64,000 bases of DNA from an uncultured Pedosphaera sp. (GCA_903918755.1 CAIXFN010000075.1:1-64000); one strand, 5' to 3'. Positions 27,001-36,400 are shown, numbered from the stretch's first letter. Notes: a model not told the origin generated them from the letters alone. Numbers and translations are program-made.

Positions 27001-27543
27001 AAGCTCGATCCGGATAATGCCAACATGGTCGGGCTATTGCGCCAATTGCAAGGCATCAAGCAGCAGTCCGGCGGGCAGGTCAAAATCCCGGAATTGGAGC
27101 AGGTCGTCAAATCCCAACCGGATAACTTCCCGGCCGCGTTCAACCTCGCCAACGCCTACCTGCAGAGCATGCAACCGGATCAGGCCGGGCGGGTTCTGGA
27201 CGCCGTCCTGGCCCATCCCAAGGTGACGTCCGACGCCGCATCGGCCGTCGCCCGGTTCTACGCCCCGCAAGGACCTTCTCCCCGACTCGAGGCCGCCCTG
27301 GCCAAACTCACCCAATTGAACCCCGCCTTCCCGGAGGCCTGGTACGATCTCGCCGCCCTGCAGGTGGGCTTTGGCCGCACGAACGAAGGCCTGGCCAGCT
27401 TCCGCACGGCCATCCAAAGAAGCAAGGAACGCCTGGCGGGGGATCCCAAGGCGGCCAATCTCCAGTTGGCCGCCCGCGGCGACAAGCGATTCGATCCCAT
27501 CCGCTCCCGCCCGGAATTCCAGCAACTCGTTCCTGGACAGTGA
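24034..27543 (+). CDS. DUF2723 multi-pass membrane protein with C-terminal TPR (copy 1)
   Basis: 1169 residues. After a Pro/Ala-rich cytoplasmic tail (1-45), the first helix (about 49-68) leads to the GT-C-like loop LTLEDSGELATGSF (acidic Glu74, Asp75, Glu78) and PHPPGYPLW (90-97). Around ten further helices run to about residue 590, then a large soluble region and TPR-like repeats (about 920-1160). DUF2723 is related to eukaryotic TMEM260, described as a protein O-mannosyltransferase, so transfer of a lipid-linked sugar to exported proteins is the best guess. It directly follows the ECF/anti-sigma-like genes and is the first of a tandem pair. Confidence 0.85.
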   Translation: MAAVPSKTPSAKRGAGAPGASAAPALVKAVSPPPAPLGPVPPLFRRIDWITLAVTSFLVFIGYLLTMAPDLTLEDSGELATGSFYAGVPHPPGYPLWTMFTWFFTVLVPVSNIAYRVSIASAVSGALAAGFLALITSRGSSMMIESIPDFKDISKRVEGAICMVAGFVAGMLLAFNGYMWSQCVIVEVYPFSVLSLMGVVGCLLRWIYAPHQRRFLYFAWLLFGVCFTNHQTLIVAAMGIEVTILAANPRLGRDLLLANATVYLIGLFVLASHLLGTFEPNGMVQNIFHIVGISSILGCGWLTMKTRRLGTEILPVVFMFLLWGLGAGIYFYMPLASMSNPPMNWGYARTVDGFIHALSRGQYEKTNPTNFFNDPWRLVMQLKLYFESATDEFNIVNLVLAVVPFIFIWRLQKRERAWLIGLTAIWACLAILLMILLNPTPDRATRSLIRVFFTSSYAIIAILAGYGLTLIAASMATQYGRFRRWGMIGGGVACLLALYSLGQTAVTFFGDVPGKNHVQLFFYAIGRVFQKDQYGLPVIAGLILLALAMVYLVLVVVSPAKPRLAIVLGIFALLPVHSMLSHWSDNEQRDHLFGYWFGHDMFTPPFNLYPEMTRDAILFGGTDPGRFCPTYMIFCESFIPPEKKPRDPKFDRRDVYIITQNALADPPYLEYIRAHYFRSAQIDPPFFQELLRTKAELREGYRTNFLASLAYNILDRPFLSLGAKIEARRRAEGVYPQKEIYTPSMEDHGRCFNEYMADAQRRLEHDTRAPNEPRQIKPGEEIHQDQGRITINGQVAVMSINALLTKVIFDRNPTNEFFVEESFPLEWMYPYLTPSGVIMKLNRQPLPELSAEILQKDHEFWSKYSERLIGNWITYDTPVQEIANFVEKVYLQRDFSGFKGDRKFIRDDTAQKAFSKLRSSIGGVYTWRIANAKTSEEQQRMFREADFAFRQAFAFCPDSPEAVGRYCQLLAAPGLNRIDDAIIVAKTCLKLDPDNANMVGLLRQLQGIKQQSGGQVKIPELEQVVKSQPDNFPAAFNLANAYLQSMQPDQAGRVLDAVLAHPKVTSDAASAVARFYAPQGPSPRLEAALAKLTQLNPAFPEAWYDLAALQVGFGRTNEGLASFRTAIQRSKERLAGDPKAANLQLAARGDKRFDPIRSRPEFQQLVPGQ

Positions 27544-27641
27544 GCAGGCCCACGAAGGATTTGGATGGACAAATCGGCCCGAATGACTATCAACTACCGC
27601 TCTTTTTCGTGCCCGGCATCGAAAATCGGACACATTGACCA

Positions 27642-30600
27642 ATGATTACTGACAATACGAAACCAACGGCCAGCGCCGACAAGGCCAAAGTCGTCGGCAC
27701 GAAGCCGGCCCCGCTCAAATCCGCGGCGGCCATCACTCCGCCCCCCACCCCCACCTTGGTGGCGCCACCGCCCCTCTTCCGGAGAGTCGATTGGCTGACT
27801 TTTGCCTCCACCGTGGTGCTCGTCTTGATCGGCTATTTGATCACCCTTTCCCCGGACCTCACTTTGGAGGATTCGGGCGAATTGGCCACCGGTTCATTTT
27901 ACGCCGGGGTGCCGCATCCTCCGGGCTATCCCCTGTGGACCCTGTTCACCTGGCTGTTCACGGTACTCGTCCCAATCTCGAATATTGCCTTCCGGGTCTC
28001 CCTGGCTTCCGCGGTCTCCGGCTCTTTGGCGGCGGGCTTCCTGGCCCTGATCACCTCCCGCGGCAGCAGCATGCTGATCGAGAGCATTCCCGATTTCAAA
28101 GACATTTCGAAACGGGTCGAAAGCGGCATCTGCATGGTGGCCGGCTTCGTGGCCGGCATGCTGCTCGCCTATAACGGCTACATGTGGAGCCAGTCGATCA
28201 TCGTGGAAGTGTATCCTTTCAGCGTCCTATCGCTCATGGGCGTCGTCGGCTGCCTGCTCCGTTGGATTTACGCCCCGCATCAACGCCGCTACCTTTACGT
28301 CGCCTGGCTGCTGTTCGGCGTCTGCTTCACCAACCATCAGACGCTCATCGTGGCGGCCATGGGTATTGAAGTGGCGATCCTCGCGGCCCAACCCAAACTC
28401 GGCCGGGATCTGCTGCTCGGCAACTCAGTCTTTTACCTGCTGGGAGTCCTGATCCTCGCCTCCCACTTGATGGGCACGTTCGAGCCCAATGGCATGGTGA
28501 AAACCATTTTCCACATTGTCGGGGTCGGTTCGATCATCGGCTGCGGCTGGCTCACCGTCCAGACGCGCAAGCTGGGCACTGAGTGGCTCCCGGTCATCGC
28601 CATGTTCTTACTCTGGCTCGTGGGCGCCGGCATCTATTTCTGGATGCCGCTGTCCTCGATGTCCAACCCTCCGATGAACTGGGGTTATCCCCGCACGTGG
28701 GAGGGCTTCCTCCACGCGCTGACCCGCGGTCAGTATGAAAAGACCAACCCGACCGACTTCTTCAACGACCCCTGGCGTTTGGTGATGCAGTTGGGTCTGT
28801 ATTTTTCGTGCGCCTCTGAAGAATTCAACCTCCTCAACCTGGTCCTCGCGGCGGTCCCGTTCTTTTTCCTGTTCCGCATGCAGAAGCGGGAGCGCGCCTG
28901 GATCATCGGTTTGACCGCCATCTGGTCCTGCCTGGCCATCCTGCTGATGATTCTGTTAAATCCGACCCCGGACCGCGCCACCCGGGATCTCATCCGCGTG
29001 TTTTTTACCTCCTCGTACGCCATCATTTCCATCCTGATTGGGTACGGCATCACATTGATCACCGCCTACATGGCCACCCATTACGCGACCTTCCGCCGCT
29101 GGGGCCTGATGGGCGGTGGCGTGGCCATCGGTCTGGCGTTGTACTCGCTCGCTGAAACCGCCCAAAGCTTCTTCAGCCATGTGCCCGACAAAAACGGTTT
29201 GCAGTTGTTCTTTTACGCCATCGGCCGCGTGTTTGTTAAGGATCAGTACGCCCTGCCCATCATCGCGGGAATGATCCTGGTCGGCATTACCCTGCTTTAC
29301 GTCCTGTCCCTCTCCGTGATGCGCAAGCAGGCGCCCATGGCTTTTGCCCTCGTGCTATTTGCCATGCTGCCGGTCCGCTCCATTCTGGCGCACTGGTCGG
29401 ATAACGAGCAACACGGCCACTTGTTCGGTTTCTGGTTCGGGCATGACATGTTCACCCCGCCGTTCAATATTTACCCCAAGATGACCCGGGATGCCGTGCT
29501 CTTTGGCGGCACCGACCCCGGTCGATTCTGCCCCACCTACATGATTTTTTGCGAAAGTTTCATCCCGCCGTCCAAGCGCCGGGATCCGGACTTTGACCGC
29601 CGGGATGTTTATATCATCACCCAGAACGCGCTCGCCGATGGTACTTATCTGGAATACATCCGTGCCCAATACAACCGTAGCACCCAGATCGATCCTCCTT
29701 TCTTCCAGGAAATGCTGCGGACCACGAAGGAAAAAGAGCGCGATTACAATACCAATATCCTCGCCCGTTTGGCCTTTGCGACCCTCGACAAGCCCTTCCT
29801 GAGCCTGGGCAAAAAAATCGAGACCCGTCGGCGCGCCGAAGGGGTCTTCCCGCCCAAGGAAATTTACACTCCCACCATTGAGGATTCCCAACGTTGCTTC
29901 TCCGAATACCTCGCCGACGCCCAACGCCGGGTCCAGCACGATACCAGTTTCCCCAATGAACCGCGCCAGATCAAACCCGGCGAGGACGTGCACATCATCG
30001 ACCAACGGGTCCAGGTCTCCGGCCAGGTGGCGGTCATGTCCATCAATGGGCTGCTCACCAAGGTCATCTTCGACCACAACCCCACCAACGAGTTCTTCGT
30101 CGAGGAAAGCTTTCCGTTGGACTGGATGTATCCCCACCTGACGCCCTTCGGCGTGATCATGAAGATCAACCGCCAGCCGGTGCCGGAATTCACGGAGGAA
30201 ATTGTCAAAAAGGACCATGAGTTCTGGTCCAAATACTCCGAACGCCTCATCGGCAACTGGGTGACCTACCAGACCACCGTGCAGGACATCGCCAACTTTG
30301 TCGAAAAAGTTTATCTGCAGCGCGACTTCAGTGGTTTCCTCGGGGATCGCAAATTCATCCGCGACGATACCGCGCAAAAAGCCTTCTCCAAACTCCGCAG
30401 TTCGATCGGCGGCATTTACAGTTGGCGCATCTCCGCCTCCCGCAGCCCCGAGGAACGGAAACGCATGGTTCAAGAAGCCGAGTTTGCCTACCGTCAGGCC
30501 TTTGCGTTCTGTCCCTACAGCCCCGAGGCCGTGTACCGCTACGTCACGCTGCTGGCCTCCCCGGAATTGAACCGCATCGACGACGCCATCCTCGTCGCCC

Positions 30601-31175
30601 GCACCTGTCTCAAATTGGACAAATACAACGTGTCCATCGAGGGATTGGTCAAAAATCTTGAGGATATCAAGGCGCACATGGTTAATGGCCAGATTCCCCA
30701 ACCGCCACCCCCGCCCAATTTTGCCGAGCTCGAGAAGGCGATCGCGGACAACCCGACCAACTTCCAAATGGCCTTCAACTTGGTCTCCGCTTACTTCCAA
30801 TCCCAGCAAAGCGAAAAAGCCATGGCCGTGCTCGATACCATCCTGGCCAATCCCCGCGTGGATGTGCCGGCGGTCTCCACCGTCGCCCAGTTCTATGCTT
30901 CGCGCGGCATGAACGCCAAACTGGAGCTCGCCCTCGAACGGCTCACCCAATTGAATACCAACTTCTCCGAGGCTTGGTACGATTTGGCCTACCTCAAGCT
31001 CAACGCGGGCAAGACGAACGAATCCCTGGATTCCTTGCGTCGCGCCATCGTGACCAGCAACCAGCGTCTCGCCCAGAATCCGGGCGCTTCCAATCTGCTC
31101 AAGAGCGCCAAGGTGGATGCGCGGTTCGTGCCGTTGCGCGAAAACGCCGCTTTCAAGGAATTGGTCAAGCCCTAG
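27642..31175 (+). CDS. DUF2723 multi-pass membrane protein with C-terminal TPR (copy 2)
   Basis: 1177 residues, colinear with copy 1 over the whole length and clearly a tandem paralogue. Long blocks are near-identical: LTLEDSGELATGSFYAGV, SNPPMNWGY and NPTNEFFVEESFPL. The acidic loop is Glu76, Asp77, Glu80. Divergence concentrates in the Pro-rich N-tail and the TPR tail, where copy 2 has an inserted PQPPPPPNF linker near residue 1030. A conserved catalytic loop with diverged TPRs suggests the same chemistry on different clients. The 98-base gap to copy 1 shows no evident terminator. Confidence 0.85.
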   Translation: MITDNTKPTASADKAKVVGTKPAPLKSAAAITPPPTPTLVAPPPLFRRVDWLTFASTVVLVLIGYLITLSPDLTLEDSGELATGSFYAGVPHPPGYPLWTLFTWLFTVLVPISNIAFRVSLASAVSGSLAAGFLALITSRGSSMLIESIPDFKDISKRVESGICMVAGFVAGMLLAYNGYMWSQSIIVEVYPFSVLSLMGVVGCLLRWIYAPHQRRYLYVAWLLFGVCFTNHQTLIVAAMGIEVAILAAQPKLGRDLLLGNSVFYLLGVLILASHLMGTFEPNGMVKTIFHIVGVGSIIGCGWLTVQTRKLGTEWLPVIAMFLLWLVGAGIYFWMPLSSMSNPPMNWGYPRTWEGFLHALTRGQYEKTNPTDFFNDPWRLVMQLGLYFSCASEEFNLLNLVLAAVPFFFLFRMQKRERAWIIGLTAIWSCLAILLMILLNPTPDRATRDLIRVFFTSSYAIISILIGYGITLITAYMATHYATFRRWGLMGGGVAIGLALYSLAETAQSFFSHVPDKNGLQLFFYAIGRVFVKDQYALPIIAGMILVGITLLYVLSLSVMRKQAPMAFALVLFAMLPVRSILAHWSDNEQHGHLFGFWFGHDMFTPPFNIYPKMTRDAVLFGGTDPGRFCPTYMIFCESFIPPSKRRDPDFDRRDVYIITQNALADGTYLEYIRAQYNRSTQIDPPFFQEMLRTTKEKERDYNTNILARLAFATLDKPFLSLGKKIETRRRAEGVFPPKEIYTPTIEDSQRCFSEYLADAQRRVQHDTSFPNEPRQIKPGEDVHIIDQRVQVSGQVAVMSINGLLTKVIFDHNPTNEFFVEESFPLDWMYPHLTPFGVIMKINRQPVPEFTEEIVKKDHEFWSKYSERLIGNWVTYQTTVQDIANFVEKVYLQRDFSGFLGDRKFIRDDTAQKAFSKLRSSIGGIYSWRISASRSPEERKRMVQEAEFAYRQAFAFCPYSPEAVYRYVTLLASPELNRIDDAILVARTCLKLDKYNVSIEGLVKNLEDIKAHMVNGQIPQPPPPPNFAELEKAIADNPTNFQMAFNLVSAYFQSQQSEKAMAVLDTILANPRVDVPAVSTVAQFYASRGMNAKLELALERLTQLNTNFSEAWYDLAYLKLNAGKTNESLDSLRRAIVTSNQRLAQNPGASNLLKSAKVDARFVPLRENAAFKELVKP

Positions 31176-31284
31176 ACATTCCCTCCCCGGTTGCCCACAT
31201 CGGGGTTGCCAACCGCCGATTATGGTATATTTTTCCCCACGGCTCCGGCTCATCCGGGGCCGGGATCAAACTTAAAGAAACATC

Positions 31285-31833
31285 ATGGCTGAATCAGAAG
31301 GAACAGTAGCATCAGAGGAAACGCCGGTCGCCGGCACTGAAACCGTCGGCGGGGCCGAGTTGGAAGCCTTGAAGGCCCGGGCCGCCAAGGCCGATGAAAA
31401 TTGGGAACGGCTCCTGCGCGCCACCGCGGACTTTGATAATTATAAAAAGCGCGCCGCCCGGGAACGGGACGACGCTCTGAAATACGCCAACGAGAATCTC
31501 ATGAAGAAACTCGTCCCGGTGCTCGACAGTTTCGAAATGGCCCTCTCCGCGGGCAACCAAAGCCCCGGTCAGGCCGGCGCGACGCAGTCCCTCCAGACGG
31601 GGATCCTCATGATCCTGCAGCAGCTCAAGAGCGCCCTGGCGGAAAGTGGTCTCGAAGAAATTGATGCTGCCGGCCAGCCGTTTGATCCGAATTGGCACGA
31701 AGCGGTTTCCCAACAGGAATCCGCCGACGTCCCCGAAGGCCACGTTTTGCAACAGCTCCGCCGCGGCTTTAAGTTGCGGGACCGCCTCCTGCGTCCCTCC
31801 CTGGTCATTGTCGCCCGTCCTCCCGCCAACTAA
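31285..31833 (+). CDS. grpE: Nucleotide exchange factor GrpE
   Basis: 182 residues. After an acidic N-terminus come the long dimerisation helix and the GrpE signature: RATADFDNYKKRAARERDDALKY (shown in part) and LVPVLDSFEMAL, then the beta-wing with FDPNWHEAVSQQES and VLQQLRRGFKLRDRLLRPSLV. GrpE releases ADP from DnaK. It is followed 3 bases later by dnaJ, so they are cotranscribed. dnaK itself is not in the window. No CIRCE element was seen in the 109-base upstream gap. Confidence 0.96.
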   Translation: MAESEGTVASEETPVAGTETVGGAELEALKARAAKADENWERLLRATADFDNYKKRAARERDDALKYANENLMKKLVPVLDSFEMALSAGNQSPGQAGATQSLQTGILMILQQLKSALAESGLEEIDAAGQPFDPNWHEAVSQQESADVPEGHVLQQLRRGFKLRDRLLRPSLVIVARPPAN

Positions 31834-31836
31834 CCC

Positions 31837-32967
31837 ATGGCCAAACGCGACTATTACGAAGTCCTCGGCGTGGAGCGGGAAGCGGACGCCGAGGAAATCA
31901 AAAAGGCCTACCGCAAGCTGGCGGTCAAATATCACCCGGATAAAAATCCCGGGGACAAGGCGGCCGAGGATAAGTTCAAGGAACTGGGCGAAGCTTACGA
32001 AGCCTTGAGCGACCCCCAAAAGCGGGCCGCCTACAACCAACACGGTCACGCCGCCTTTGATCCCCGCTCGCGCGCGGGTGCCGGCCGCGCCGGCGGTTTT
32101 CATGATCCTTCCGACATCTTTCGCGACGTGTTCGGCGGGGGCGGAATCTTTGACGACCTGTTCGGCGGTGGTCGGGGGGAATCGACGTCCGGCCAACGCG
32201 GAACCGACCTGCGCTATGACATGGAGATTACCTTCGAAGAAGCCGCCCACGGCTGCGAGAAGGAAGTTTCCGTCACCAAGCCCGGTCGCTGCGAATCGTG
32301 CAATGGCACCGGGGCGGAAACCGGCTCCAAGGCCCGCGGATGCACGACCTGCGGTGGCCGTGGCCAGGTCATCAGCTCCCGGGGTATTTTCAGTATTGCC
32401 CAGGCTTGTCCGCGTTGCGAAGGCACCGGCCGGATTCTCGAAAAACCCTGCCAGCAATGCGCGGGCGCGGGCCGCCGGGAAATCAGCACCAAGATCAAAT
32501 TGCGCATTCCAGCAGGCGTGGACACCGGCTCCCGCCTCCGTTCCACGGGGAATGGTGAGGCCGGTCTTCGCGGCAGCCCTCCCGGCGATCTTTATGTGGT
32601 GTTGCACGTCAAAGCGCACGACATTTTCCAGCGGGATGGCGACGACCTGATTTGCGAAGTTCCCATCAGCTTCGTTCAGGCTGCTCTGGGCGCCGAGGTG
32701 GAGGTCCCCACCCTGGAAGGCAAGATGCCCATCCGCGTGCCGGCCGGCACCCAGTCCGGCACCGTGTTCCGGGTCAAAGGCAAAGGGGTAAAGAACATCC
32801 AGGGCTTCGGTCATGGCGACCTGCACGTGCGGGTCAATGTGGAAGTCCCCACCCGCCTGAACCAGGCCCAGCGCACCAAGCTCATGGAATTTGCGGAAGT
32901 TTGCGATGAGACGGTTAACCCGTTGACCCAGGGCTTTTTCGAGAAGGCCAAAAAGCTCTTCCGCTGA
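31837..32967 (+). CDS. dnaJ: Chaperone DnaJ (type I Hsp40)
   Basis: 376 residues. The J domain (1-70) carries the HPD motif at 33-35, which stimulates DnaK ATPase. A Gly/Phe/Arg-rich linker spans about 75-120. Four CxxCxGxG zinc-finger repeats follow at about 152-159, 169-176, 191-198 and 205-212, then the substrate-binding C-terminal beta domains. The length and order are those of a full type I DnaJ. It is coupled to grpE with a 3-base spacer, with rsmE 38 bases downstream; dnaJ-rsmE adjacency is common in bacteria. Confidence 0.97.
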   Translation: MAKRDYYEVLGVEREADAEEIKKAYRKLAVKYHPDKNPGDKAAEDKFKELGEAYEALSDPQKRAAYNQHGHAAFDPRSRAGAGRAGGFHDPSDIFRDVFGGGGIFDDLFGGGRGESTSGQRGTDLRYDMEITFEEAAHGCEKEVSVTKPGRCESCNGTGAETGSKARGCTTCGGRGQVISSRGIFSIAQACPRCEGTGRILEKPCQQCAGAGRREISTKIKLRIPAGVDTGSRLRSTGNGEAGLRGSPPGDLYVVLHVKAHDIFQRDGDDLICEVPISFVQAALGAEVEVPTLEGKMPIRVPAGTQSGTVFRVKGKGVKNIQGFGHGDLHVRVNVEVPTRLNQAQRTKLMEFAEVCDETVNPLTQGFFEKAKKLFR

Positions 32968-33005
32968 TCCCGCTCCCGCTCCCGCTCCTTTCGCCGCGCT
33001 CCGCT

Positions 33006-33761
33006 ATGCATCGCTTTTACCTGCCGCCGGAAAAATGCTCGGGCAATCTGCTCACCCTGGATCACCGCGAAGCGCATCATGCTCTCACTGTGCTCCGCCT
33101 GCGGGCCGGCGAACGGCTGATGGTGCTCGACGGAGCCGGCACGGAACTGCTGTGCGAGGCGCAACCCGGCGAGCGCGATCGCCTCACGCTCCGGGTGGCG
33201 CAACGGAACCTCATTCCCCCGCCGCCCTGTCTCATCACGCTGATCCAGGCCATTCCCAAGGGCAAGCTGATCGAGAGCATCATTCAAAAAGCCACGGAAT
33301 TAGGAGTTCATCGCGTGGTGCCGTTGATTTCCGATCGGGTGGCGACGCATTTGGATGATGACTCGGCCGCCGCCAAGGCGGAAAAGTGGCAACACACGGC
33401 GATTGAGGCCATCAAGCAGTGCGGCTCCGCCTGGCTGCCCCGGATCGAAATACCCGTCACCCCCCGTGAGTATCTGGCCTCGGGCGAAAAATTTGATCTC
33501 GCCCTCATCGGCTCGCTGCAAGGCGATGCCCGTCACCCGCGGGCCTACTTCCAGACGTTTCGCCAGGAACGGCAGCGCGAGCCCCAATCACTCAGCGTCT
33601 GGATCGGTCCGGAAGGCGATTTCACCCCGGCGGAAATGAACGCCGCCAAATCTGCCGGTGTGCTGCCCATCACCCTGGGCCGTTTGGTGCTCCGTAGCGA
33701 GACGGCCGCGACTTACGCGCTCTCGGTGCTGAACTACGAGTTGCAAGCCGGCCCCGACTGA
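33006..33761 (+). CDS. rsmE: 16S rRNA (uracil(1498)-N(3))-methyltransferase RsmE
   Basis: A 251-residue SPOUT-class methyltransferase that methylates U1498 of 16S rRNA using SAM. An N-terminal PUA-like domain (MHRFYLPPEK, HHALTVLRL) precedes IQAIPKGKLIESIIQKATELGV. The SAM-knot segments are SVWIGPEGDFTPAEM and LGRLVLRSETAATYAL. The usual GPEGGF reads GPEGDF here. It is probably the last gene of the grpE-dnaJ-rsmE operon. Confidence 0.96.
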   Translation: MHRFYLPPEKCSGNLLTLDHREAHHALTVLRLRAGERLMVLDGAGTELLCEAQPGERDRLTLRVAQRNLIPPPPCLITLIQAIPKGKLIESIIQKATELGVHRVVPLISDRVATHLDDDSAAAKAEKWQHTAIEAIKQCGSAWLPRIEIPVTPREYLASGEKFDLALIGSLQGDARHPRAYFQTFRQERQREPQSLSVWIGPEGDFTPAEMNAAKSAGVLPITLGRLVLRSETAATYALSVLNYELQAGPD

Positions 33762-33856
33762 TTTCTTACCCGCTCAGGGACTCGCCGTGCGACCACCAGG
33801 TTAATTATCCCGGGCTTGTCGGCTGGCCTGAAATGAGTTCATCATGGCGCCACACC

Positions 33857-36400
33857 ATGAAACACCGTTTCTTCCTCGCGGCCTCGCTCCTCGTCCCGGT
33901 CGTTGGTCTGCCCCTGGTCCTGGTGGCCGCGGATTCCGGCTCGGTGCTGCAACCGGAAACTTTTGCTCCCCTGGTGCAACAGTTCAATCGGGACGATGAG
34001 GAATTATATCGCAGCGAAATCCCCAATGCGACGGCGTGGGATTACCTGAAAGATCGGATTCCGCTCCTCGATTGCCCGGATCCGGAAATCCAAACCACTT
34101 ACTATTTCCGCTGGTGGGCTTACCGGAAGCATATCAAAAAGACCCCCGCCGGTTATATCGTGGATGAATTCCTGCCCCCGGTCGGCTGGGCGGGAAAATA
34201 CAATTCCATCGATTGCGCCGCCGGGCATCATCTCTACGAAGGCCGCTGGCTCCGGGATCCCCAGGTGATGGATGACTATTCCCGTTTCTGGTTCCGCGGG
34301 GGTGGCGAACCCCGCCGCTACAGCTTTTGGGCAGCCGACGCCCTCTGGGCGCGGTACTGCGTCACGGGCGATGCCGCGCTCCCGCTCGCACTTTTGCCCG
34401 ACCTGGTCACCAATTATGTGGCCTGGGAAAACTCCCATCGGGATACCAACGGGCTCTATTGGCAAAATGACGGCAATGATGGGATGGAGGTCTCCATCGG
34501 CGGCAGCGGCTACCGTGCCACCATCAACAGCTACCAGTATGGCGATGCCCTGGCCATTTCCCGGATTGCCGACCTGGCCGGCCAGTCCGATCTGGCCCGT
34601 AGTTATCGGGAAAAAGCCGCCCGGATGAAGCGGTTGGTTCAGGACAAGCTGTGGGATCGGGCCGCGCAGTTTTTCAAGGTGCTCCCGCGCGGAACCAACC
34701 AAAGCCTGGCCCAGGTCCGGGAGGAACATGGTTTCACCCCTTGGTATTTCAATCTGCCGGACGCTGCCTACACCGTCGCCTGGCAACAAATCATGGATCC
34801 GCAGGGGTTTTACGCCCCCTTCGGTCCCACCACCGCGGAACAGCGCTGCCCGCAATTTGCCGTCGCCTATACGGGTCACGAGTGCCAGTGGAACGGACCG
34901 AGCTGGCCCTTTGCCACCGCAGTTACCCTCACCGCCCTGGCCAACCTTTTGAATGGCCCCGACCAGGAAACCGTGACCGCCCGGGATTATTTCACGCTGT
35001 TGCGCAATTACGCGAAATCCCAGCGCCTGCAACTTCCTGATGGCCGAATTGTGCCCTGGATCGACGAAAACCAGAATCCCACCAACGGGGACTGGATCGC
35101 CCGCACCCTGTTGATCCAGCGCGGTCGCCAGATCCCGGAACGGGGCAAGGATTACAATCACTCCACGTTCGCCGACCTCATTATTAGCGGCCTCGTGGGG
35201 CTCCGTCCCCGCAGCGATCAAATCGTGGAAATCAACCCGCTCGTGCCGGAAAACTGGGATTATTTCTGCCTCGATCGCGTGGCATACCATGGCGTCACTT
35301 TGACCATCCTCTGGGATCGGGATGGCAAGCACTACCGTCGCGGCGCGGGTTTGCGGGTTTTTGCCGATGGCCGGGAAATTGCCGCCTCGACGTGGCCCAC
35401 CCGCCTGCGGGCTCCCCTCCCCGCCCGTCCGCTAACCACTTCCCTTGCGCCCGACCATGCTGCTATCACTGCGCCTTCGACGGAGCCTGCGTTCGGCGGG
35501 TGGCAAAAATACGCCCAAAATCCGGTCTTGGGCGGTCAATACGGCACCTGCTTTGATATCGGAGTCTTGCACGAGGCGGATAAATATCGCATGTGGGTTT
35601 CCTGGCGGCCCAAAAAGTCCATCGCGCTTGTCGAAAGCGCGGACGGATTGCATTGGAGCGGTCCGCCCCAGGTCGTGCTCGGCCCCCGACCGGAATCCGG
35701 GTGGGAGGATGACATCAATCGTCCCTATGTGCTGAAACGCGGCGACACCTACCATATGTGGTACACCGGCCAGGTGAAGCCCGGAGCACGCGATGGCCAT
35801 TCCTGGATCGGCTACGCCACCAGCCCGGACGGCGTGAACTGGAAGCGCATGAGTGACAAGCCCGTTCTCACCTTCGACCAACCCTGGGAATTGGGGATCG
35901 CCGTCATGTGCCCTTCCGTGCTGTGGGATGAGACCATGGGCCGATTCTGCATGTGGTATTGCGGAGGCGAACAGAATGAGCCAAATGCGATTGGTTACGC
36001 CACCAGCCCCGACGGATTGGTTTGGACAAAATGTTCGGCCAACCCGGTTTTCCATTCCGACCCCAACCTCCCCTGGGAAAAACACAAAGTAGCGGGCGTC
36101 CAGGTCACCCGCCAGGATGACTGGTATCTGCTATTCTACATCGGTTACCGGGATGAACCCGGCGCCCAGATTGGACTCGCCCGCTCGCGCAATGGCCGCT
36201 CCAACTGGCAACGCCACCCCGCCAACCCCATCGTTCGCTCCGGCCAGGACGATTGGGATTTTGACGCCTGCTACAAACCATTCGCGCTATTTGACGGCGC
36301 CCAATGGCTTCTGTGGTACAACGGTCGCCATGGGGGACTGGAACAAATCGGCGTCGTCCAGCATCCCGGTGCCGACCTGGGATTTGAACCGCCCCGGTAA
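33857..36400 (+). CDS. Two-domain secreted glycoside hydrolase: MGH1-like barrel plus GH43/GH130-like propeller
   Basis: 847 residues from the ATG that begins a signal peptide (MKHRFFLAASLLVPVVG). Roughly residues 30-500 form an (alpha/alpha)6 barrel of the GH63/GH37/MGH1 type, with the conserved NDGMEVSIGGSGYR and AYTGHECQWNGPSWPFAT blocks carrying likely catalytic acids. A short linker leads to residues about 545-840, a five-bladed propeller with GYATSPDG repeats, GVNWKRM and MWYTGQVKP, resembling GH43/GH130-type glycosidases. The substrate cannot be read from sequence; alpha-linked oligosaccharides fit the N-domain. Two glycosidase folds in one chain are unusual. Confidence 0.75.
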   Translation: MKHRFFLAASLLVPVVGLPLVLVAADSGSVLQPETFAPLVQQFNRDDEELYRSEIPNATAWDYLKDRIPLLDCPDPEIQTTYYFRWWAYRKHIKKTPAGYIVDEFLPPVGWAGKYNSIDCAAGHHLYEGRWLRDPQVMDDYSRFWFRGGGEPRRYSFWAADALWARYCVTGDAALPLALLPDLVTNYVAWENSHRDTNGLYWQNDGNDGMEVSIGGSGYRATINSYQYGDALAISRIADLAGQSDLARSYREKAARMKRLVQDKLWDRAAQFFKVLPRGTNQSLAQVREEHGFTPWYFNLPDAAYTVAWQQIMDPQGFYAPFGPTTAEQRCPQFAVAYTGHECQWNGPSWPFATAVTLTALANLLNGPDQETVTARDYFTLLRNYAKSQRLQLPDGRIVPWIDENQNPTNGDWIARTLLIQRGRQIPERGKDYNHSTFADLIISGLVGLRPRSDQIVEINPLVPENWDYFCLDRVAYHGVTLTILWDRDGKHYRRGAGLRVFADGREIAASTWPTRLRAPLPARPLTTSLAPDHAAITAPSTEPAFGGWQKYAQNPVLGGQYGTCFDIGVLHEADKYRMWVSWRPKKSIALVESADGLHWSGPPQVVLGPRPESGWEDDINRPYVLKRGDTYHMWYTGQVKPGARDGHSWIGYATSPDGVNWKRMSDKPVLTFDQPWELGIAVMCPSVLWDETMGRFCMWYCGGEQNEPNAIGYATSPDGLVWTKCSANPVFHSDPNLPWEKHKVAGVQVTRQDDWYLLFYIGYRDEPGAQIGLARSRNGRSNWQRHPANPIVRSGQDDWDFDACYKPFALFDGAQWLLWYNGRHGGLEQIGVVQHPGADLGFEPPR

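Noticed and set aside
29355-31253. 632-codon minus-strand frame opposite DUF2723 copy 2
   Set aside because: Repetitive Val/Gly/Asp composition typical of antisense frames; the homologous plus-strand gene is duplicated upstream.
31176-31284. Heat-shock promoter or CIRCE element before grpE
   Set aside because: A TTGCCA/TATATT pair is present but with only 14-base spacing, and no CIRCE inverted repeat was found.
31312-32826. 504-codon minus-strand frame opposite grpE-dnaJ
   Set aside because: Antisense of two unmistakable chaperone genes.
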